DNA of 64,000 nucleotides, taken from Heterodera schachtii (Eukaryota; Nematoda; Chromadorea; Rhabditida; Heteroderidae). Under the pieces are notes generated by a model, which did no database searches, was not told the origin of the DNA, and worked only from the letters and a program-made list of their open reading frames with translations. The DNA lies in NCBI GenBank assembly GCA_023374025.1, contig SIJG01000020.1, positions 1,099,121-1,163,120 on the forward strand, written 5' to 3'. The position numbers and the translations under genes were made by a program. Shown piece by piece: positions 57,696 to 64,000 of this stretch (positions within the stretch are counted from its first letter, which is position 1; each line of letters begins with the position of its first letter).

Positions 57696-60590
57696 ATGTC
57701 GATTTCTTTCAATTCAACAAATAACGATTTCACACCAGCAGCAGATGAGGGTAATTAACGAAAAAATTAAAATAAATATTGAAAATGGCTGAAATTAAAT
57801 AAAATTTAAAAATTAAAATTTTATTATATTTCAGAAGAAATGAAAGGTGAGGTGTTGGAAAACAAAGAACAAAGTGGCAAGAACAGAGAAACAGTCGCTG
57901 AACGGAGAATTGGCAAATTGGAAAGAGAGAACGTGAGTTTGGAGGACAGAAAATTAAAATGAAATGTAATAAAATTTTGAGCATACGCAATGTGTTAAAC
58001 AAAAATAAATTATAAATACCAAATGTGGACAAAACTGACTAATTTAATAATGATATATGAGACAATTTGCCGGTTTTTCGGAGAGTCGGTAAAAAGTCGG
58101 TCCGATAATTTCCAGGTACTTTTCCGTTTGGGGCCCCACATTTATTTAAATTAAAAAACAACAAAAAGCACGCTGAATATTCAAAAAGAGCGATTAGCTA
58201 TTTGGGTAGTCATAAAAGCAACAATTTGGGCAAAAAAATAATTGAATAGATCCGCATTGGGGATAACAGCATTGATTTTCAGAAGGAACTCCAAGAAAAG
58301 TTACTCCAACAAATGATGGTCCAGCTGAGTTCACTTCAGTCGAAAGTGGACAAAATGGAAGAGGAAAGAAGACAGCAAAGGGAAAGGGAGGAACAGAGCA
58401 AATACGGTAGGGAAATGGACAATTACTACTGTATTTGTATTCAAAACTTACTGTATTTTGTTTCAAGTTTTATTTGTTAAAGATAACGACAATTTTCAGT
58501 TTATGCTGAGCAATTTAAAGCAATTTTGGAGAAAATCAGTGACTTGGAGGGTACGAAGCAAAAAGAAGAAGAGCAGCAGAAAGGGATGATGAAAGCAGCG
58601 AAAAATTGTGAATTTTGCATTAACTAACGAAACGGAGAGGCCAATTAAATTAATTAGTGAAACAAATTGAAAAAAATAAAATTCCACGGTTAAGTCATTG
58701 TGGAAAAATGCGAAGCAACTAACGGACGGATGGTCGAAATTGAGAAACGACTGAAAACGGAGAAGGGGAAATACGGTAAGGAACAACACTTACGGTAGAA
58801 ATCAAAGAAATTTTGAAATAAAAATCAATAAATAATTTTAAAATTAAAAAATAAAATGCCATAAACCAAAAAAAATGGAATTCCCTTTTCAGTGTCTGCT
58901 GGTCAATTTGAGAAAATCTTGGATAGAACTGAAAAACTTGAGAAGCAATTTAAACCTTTGCAGCAGCAACAAAAACAGGAAGCAAAGGCCGCCAAATTCG
59001 GTAGGGAAATATACGGTAGCCATTGGGAACCAAACAAATAAAGTTACGGTATGTTTAAGCGACTGTGGAAAAGCTTGAAGAAACTTTTGGTCAAGTCGGC
59101 GAAATGCTAAAACAACAGAAGCAGAAATTGGAACAGTTGGACGCCGCACAACAAAAATTATCTGAAAAAATGGCGTCGATGGAAAATTTTGTTGGTGAGT
59201 AAAATCTGGCGGAAATGACTAATTGCTTTACTAATTAACTTCTAATTGTTTGCTAATTATTCTCTCTTTGTTCAGTTGATCTGTTTTCTCAAATGCAAAA
59301 TGCTCAGCAAACGGAAATTTATGCCAAAATTGACGAGGTGAAAAAGAATTAAATGAATTTAAAAAAAATAAATTGCAAAATTGAAAATTCTAAAAAGCGT
59401 TTTATTAATTGTAATTTTTTTTTCAAAGTTCGCGCACCAATTGAAGATGGAAATTGATGTGATGACAAATGCCACCAAAACAAAAGTTGAAGTGCTGGAC
59501 AGACAGCAAAAGAAAATTTGGGACAAATTTTCCGTGTTGGACAATTTTATTGGCATTTTGAAGGACCGCTTCGAAAATGGTAAAAATAAATAAATTTATT
59601 TTATAATTGGAAACGTAACAAATTAGGCGTTGAATATTTCCATAAATTATTATTATTAATTTGTCCAAATTTCAGAACTTTTAAAGGCTGTCCATTCGGA
59701 TGTTCGTCATAATATCGCTGAGGTGAAACTTTAATAAAATTCAAATTTATTCAAAAATAAATTCAGAAATTTTCTAATCCTCAACAAAATTGCTGGGAGG
59801 TTACTGCATGTCACAATGAGCTCGAAATCTTTGGCAACGAAAGCTTGAGGATTCACTACAAAGGCGATGGAAGCGGTGCGTTTAAGTTGACCTTTCGGTG
59901 CCTTGAAGCGAGAAATCTCCCGATTTTTCAAGTTTCACAATTAGTCATGGATCCCTTAGCTCCCAAAACTTTTAATTCTAATTTGGTTTTAAATTAAAAA
60001 AATAAAATTCATTTTCATCGACAGGTTTTTGCTCTGTTTTTGCCAAATATTCGGTGCCGTGCTGCAATTCTGGCCTTTTTTGCTTTGAACTAAAAATCAC
60101 AAATGTGAAAAGGTACAGCAGCACTTAATTGAATATTATTATAATAAAAATTGTTTAAATTTTTAAAAATCGCTTTTTAATTTTCGTTTTGCCACAATTG
60201 GCCTCGCCACCAAAGCGATGCCATTGAACGCAATGGTTGGCCAACATTCGGACAGCTGCGGATACCGAAGCGACGGCCAATTGTGGATAAACGAGTCCTG
60301 CAGAAATACTCAGCCAAAATTTTCTCGGGGAGATTTCGTCGGATGTGGCATAAATTTGGCAACGCGCCGCGTCATTTTCACGAAGAATGGAAAACGCTTG
60401 GGTTGGCAAAAAATAATAATAAAATTTAACAATTGAAGTAATTACCGACTTCTCAGATACCGCCGATTTGTTCCTTTCGCCCCCTTCCACCGACCCTTTG
60501 TTTCCCTGCATGTCTTTAAACGATTCGGGTGATCTGATGGAAGCAAATTTTGGGCCTTATTTTAAATTCGATTTTTTGGCCAAACTCTGA
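57696..60590 (+). CDS. Coiled-coil plus SPRY (SPRYSEC/RanBPM-like) protein
   Basis: Fourteen exons: 57696-57750, 57835-57932, 58283-58406, 58500-58550, 58695-58775, 58893-59000, 59060-59194, 59276-59337, 59429-59579, 59676-59722, 59767-59875, 60025-60112, 60187-60401 and 60457-60590, about 485 aa. Residues about 20-300 are a long coiled coil (MEEERRQQREREEQ). The C-terminal part is a SPRY domain of the cyst-nematode type: NCWEVTACHNELEI, SGLFCFELKI, GLATKAMPLNAMVG, CGYRSDGQLWINES, VGCGINLATRRVIFTKNGKR, ANFGPYFKF. No signal peptide, so probably cytoplasmic, unlike secreted SPRYSECs. Oddity: the exon at 60187 has no AG acceptor; the site reads TTTTCG, one base short of TTTTCAG, though the phase fits exactly there. 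Either a splice-site loss, which would damage the SPRY domain, or a sequence error. Confidence 0.85.
58115..58190. mobile_element. Truncated copy of the GGTACTT MITE
   Basis: GGTACTTTTCCGTTTGGGGC matches the left end of the 224-226-bp MITE family, and AT-rich interior follows, but no matching right end is found. It lies in the second intron of the coiled-coil/SPRY gene. Confidence 0.6.
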
Positions 60591-60660
60591 TGTTCGATTT
60601 TTCTCATTGATTGTTTTTATATTTTTGAATTTTCCTTTTTTGAATTATCATCATTTTACA

Positions 60661-60975
60661 TTAAATCCTTTTCGATAAACTGATTTTGGTGGGCCAATTT
60701 TTGGGCGGGGCCCCGCGGGAGATTTGTTTGCGTAGCCCAGCACCCCCGCATTGCGAAATAGGACGAAGCCCCAACCGAAACGGGGATTTTTGAAGCGGGC
60801 TTCTGCCTGTCTTGCGCACTGTCATGAACCCGGGCCCATCATTACCCCGGTCTCTAATTTCTTTCGCTTTTTTAAATTTTTTCCGAAGTGTCGGTGGTTT
60901 TTCATTTTTTGATTTTGTTTGGTAAGAAAAAACTACCGGGCCTAATAGACAGGAAATACTAATTATTTCTATCAT
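60661..60975 (-). CDS. Doubtful basic protein
   Basis: A 104-codon frame starts at ATG 60975. The first 17 residues (MIEIISISCLLGPVVFS) could be a short signal peptide; the rest is very basic and Gly/Pro-rich (DRGNDGPGFMTVRKTGRSPL). It overlaps GC-rich DNA with CCCGGG and GGGGCCCCGC words, so it may be a repeat-derived frame. I see no exon partner. Confidence 0.25.
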   Translation of the reverse strand: MIEIISISCLLGPVVFSYQTKSKNEKPPTLRKKFKKAKEIRDRGNDGPGFMTVRKTGRSPLQKSPFRLGLRPISQCGGAGLRKQISRGAPPKNWPTKISLSKRI

Positions 60976-61988
60976 TTCATATTTGGTTATTTTTATGGCA
61001 TAGAAAATAATTCATGTACATTATTTACCTATAAATTAAGCTAAGGATCAATGAGTCAATTCTACAAAAAATAAAACACATAACAAAACATTGATTAAAA
61101 TTTAAAAATTAGAATTGTCAATTAATTCGAATATCTCTCAATACAAGATTAATTTATTTCTATTTAATTTTTGTATTTTGAATTCTGATTTCAAATTTTA
61201 AGTTTTGGTCCCTGTGATATAAGCAAAATTAAAAAAAAAAAATTTCAAAAATCTGTTCATCTGCTACCTATTGTCCAACCTTTGTGCTTTTTTTTTTTGA
61301 CCAATTATTTCCCTATTTGGCCTCCGTATGGCTGCATCTCTTTAAAATCCGAAAACCACATGCTTTTTGTATAAAAAGAAAAAAAAGAAAAATTCCAGTA
61401 AAAATTAAGCTTTAAATTCAAACGCTATCTCGACTCCCATTCTCGAGCCACACTGATGGAGCTTGGGGCCACCAATGATTAATTCGTTAGGATATAAGCT
61501 TTGGTTTGGCTTCGGCTTTCTAAATTTTCATCGAGTCTACATGAATTTAAAATGGAAATTGAAATAATCGTTTAAATATACAATATGAAGGGGCAACGAA
61601 AAACGGCTTCCAGCGCCGGAGGCTAATAAAGCTCCTAAGCCTAATATTTATAACTAATTTTAATTAATTCTCTATGAGACCATTTGCCTTTGCTTCAGTT
61701 TAGTTTCCCTTGCAATTTTAAAAGATGTGCTCCTTTTTCATGCCTCTACATTTTTGGCAAATAATTTTCACAAAATGCTTAATTTTCTTACAATTTCTTT
61801 TCGCCACTGCGTTATTAATGGGAAATAATTTTAAACAATTTTTATTGTATATTACAAAAAGAAAAATGAAATAATAATGTAATAATAAACAATGGATGGG
61901 TGGGTGATAGTGAGTGAATGGCCTATTCGATTTGAAATGACGCAAACATTAAATATTACGTTTAGAAATTAAGTTGGGACTTTTCGTA

Positions 61989-62165
61989 ATGGCCAATGTC
62001 ATTATGGCACAAAAGGCGGAAAAGAAGGCAAAAACCCTTTTAACGGAATGGAAAATCCCGTCCATTTTCACAGAAAGCAACGGGGAAAAGCATCGGAAGA
62101 TCAAAGCCAACGGCCGACAGAAGGCTAAAGGGAGAAATATCAATGAGAGGCAACTCAATAAATGA
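61989..62165 (+). CDS. Small basic protein, unknown
   Basis: A 58-aa frame, MANVIMAQKAEKKAKTLLTE to a basic, Asn/Arg-rich end (GRQKAKGRNINERQLNK). Codon composition is richer in GC than the surroundings, which favours coding. A TTAAG acceptor precedes it in frame, so it may be the last exon of a gene whose earlier exons I cannot find. It ends 10 bp before the stop of the convergent Q-rich gene. Confidence 0.4.
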   Translation: MANVIMAQKAEKKAKTLLTEWKIPSIFTESNGEKHRKIKANGRQKAKGRNINERQLNK

Positions 62166-62174
62166 ATGATAAAT

Positions 62175-63893
62175 TTAAAAATTAATTAAATAGCAAATTT
62201 TAAAGCTAAAATATGCCTCTTCCATGGTCAAGTGCTGGTCTGGCACCAAATCCTCCAAATTGTCGAGGCTGGTCGACAAAGGGTCACCGCCGCATGCGAA
62301 GTTGGCCAACCCGGAGAATTCTGTGGTGCTGGCGTGCCTTAATTATTAAATTTGAATAAGGGTATTTAAATGCCAATTTTCAATCCAATTTTTCACCTTA
62401 GATTGTCTCCATTCTGTGCTTGTTGGCTTTGGCATTGTGGGACCGGCGACGGCAAATTAAGCAAATCTTGCGGAAGCAATTCACGCTGAAGCATAAAATG
62501 AAATTGGTAAAACCCTAAAGGCACAGTAAAGGCCGTTACCGTATTCTGCTGTTGGTTTTGTTTGTATTGCATTTGCCTGCTGTAACATCCCATGAAATTT
62601 GTTGAGTGGAAGGCGTTCAAATGTTCATTTGGAAATGCCGTGCCAGCACAGCCAAATGGCGGCATCAAATTTTGCTGATGAGTCATTGAAGCTGCTGGGA
62701 ATTAATTAGGTTTCCTAATTATCAATAAATTAAAAAATGCCTTTACCATAAGGCATTTGCGGATTCATTTGAACATGGTGCACATTTTGTTGCTGCTGTG
62801 GTTGTTGTTTCTGTGCTGGTGCCATTAATGTCATGGGCAAACCATCAACACTTGGCCAACACCAATTCATTGAGTGATTTTGGACCTTAAATCAAAATTT
62901 ACTCAAATTGATACATTCAAAAAGATTTCAAATTATTCCATGAATTTTCACATTTATCCTTGGTTTTTGTTAGTTTTGCCATATGTTTTTTAACTTCTAC
63001 CCCGCCTTTCTGCTGGCTAATGGTACTATTTTTAAATCTGTAATTATGACTGACTTTCTGAACATGCTGAATATGTTCCAAATGAATGTGCTGTTGCTGT
63101 TGGACATCCACGGAATGGCGAAGCATTTCCTGGCACTGTTGCTGATGGTTCTGCGGTTGTTGTGCGTATCTGTTCCCGACATTGACGGCCAGTGGACGCA
63201 CAACTGAAAAGGTGTCATTAAGTTGTAATTTTTTAAATTTATCAATTAAAAATATTTCCGCCATTGCCTAGCTGACTGCCGTTGCAGCTGGTGCTGTTAC
63301 TGCTCGTCCTGCTTGTGTTGTTTGGGCTTGGACTGCTCGTCGAGTAAACGGACTGGTCCGAATTGGGTGGAGTCAGCATGTTCTGAGGTGGCGGAGGAGA
63401 AATGACCACCACGGAAGAAGTGGCCGAAGTTGAGGCCACATTTGTGCCAACTGAAAATGCCGAGGCATTAATTAGTATAATTATTTGTAAACGAATTTAA
63501 AAACGAACCAATTTGACTCGGTTTCTGCAACTCAAATTGTTCATAGGGCCTTGAGAGTGCCGCTTTCTTCGCAACTTCGGCACCAATAAAATCAGACTGC
63601 TGAAAATTGCCATTAATTTTTATTGCAAATGACTTTCAAATAGCTTTTACCTCATCCGTGCCATTGCTTCTTTTTGCGCAAGTGCTCCGTTGGCGTTTGG
63701 TGCCAATTTTCACTTAAATATTTATCAATTGATGTCTTTCTTTCATCTATTAACCACCTTCGCATCCGTTGTGTCTCTGCTGAACATTCGCCGTTCCGCT
63801 GCTGCACGGTCTTCCCATCTGCTGGAAGTGCTGTTGTTCCGGATACTTTTTGAACAGTTTCATGAATTCTCCATGTCCGGGCTGGGAAGGCAT
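62175..63893 (-). CDS. Q-rich, probable transcription co-regulator
   Basis: Nine exons (63893-63758, 63712-63651, 63599-63509, 63450-63268, 63203-63055, 62885-62747, 62694-62540, 62485-62397, 62337-62175) fit in phase and give 388 aa. A basic patch (KIGTKRQRSTCAKR) could be a nuclear signal; then a Pro/Ser/Thr stretch (MLTPPNSDQSVYSTSSPSPN), Gln-rich segments (QQPQNHQQQCQEM; KQQPQQQQNVHHV) and an acidic C-terminus (STSLDNLEDLVPDQHLTMEE) that resembles an activation domain. The intron after 63268 is GC-AG (CTAG|GCAATG). The acceptor at 62691/62694 is a CAGCAG pair, giving one Ala more or less. Start chosen at the ATG in GCCACCAATGCC; upstream exons beyond the window are possible. Family not recognised. 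Confidence 0.65.
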
Positions 63894-64000
63894 TGGTGGC
63901 AATTAAGAACACATAAATGAGTCAATTAACGAACTCTTGAAATCAGCTCAGGGATAATCTTGGTGTCCGCTGAATTGGCTTTTGTGCGGTCGGCGTGGAG

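Larger units (their letters stand above)
60591..62174. other. Intergenic DNA with weak open frames
   Basis: 60600-61700 holds no clear gene apart from a doubtful minus frame; 61100-61700 is AT-rich with a short GC-rich patch (61605-61640). A small basic plus-strand frame sits at 61989-62165. Confidence 0.45.

Overview
The window looks like nuclear DNA of a nematode, most probably a plant-parasitic tylenchid of the cyst-nematode type. The evidence: AT-rich DNA; many small introns with TTTCAG/TTTTAG acceptors; two nematode-style nuclear hormone receptors; a receptor guanylyl cyclase; a ZP/cuticlin-type protein; a SPRY protein with the typical cyst-nematode SPRYSEC layout; several small signal-peptide genes of pioneer-effector type; and many GC-AG introns. 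The species assignment is inference. I saw no rRNA, tRNA, CRISPR array or bacterial gene. All gene models were built by eye from open frames, splice signals and intron phase.

Layout. 1-3 kb: a minus-strand coiled-coil gene with a 36-bp in-frame tandem repeat. 3-9 kb: repeat-dense DNA containing a 1.17-kb inverted-repeat element that encloses a secreted repeat protein. 9-14 kb: a secreted helix-turn-helix-like protein, a small secreted peptide, and a 2.3-kb palindrome whose arms carry divergent copies of one secreted-protein gene. 14-21 kb: a 224-bp MITE, nuclear receptor 1, and a 0.4-kb direct repeat flanking that receptor. 21-27 kb: a 19-exon receptor guanylyl cyclase with a short ectodomain. 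28-42 kb: four minus-strand genes of unknown function, two of them large (about 774 aa and at least 882 aa), with MITEs and minisatellites in their introns. 43-45 kb: two tandem small glycine/lysine-rich paralogues. 46-49 kb: nuclear receptor 2. 50-52 kb: ZP-domain protein. 53-55 kb: RING-type protein. 55-58 kb: nested fold-back repeats. 57.7-60.6 kb: coiled-coil plus SPRY gene. 62-64 kb: Q-rich, probably regulatory protein on the minus strand.

The most interesting points: (1) the palindrome with two head-to-head secreted genes, one of which has lost its GT donor; (2) a secreted-protein gene enclosed by about 165-bp inverted repeats; (3) nine GC-AG introns, nearly all required by reading phase; (4) two MITE families with 8-bp target duplications, one seen twice in full; (5) a coiled-coil SPRY gene in which one acceptor reads CG where AG is expected; and (6) a fold-back family built round a CTGATCACGAAT core. 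There is no pathway linking the genes; the common theme is signalling and secretion (receptors, cyclase, secreted candidates) embedded in repeat-rich DNA.
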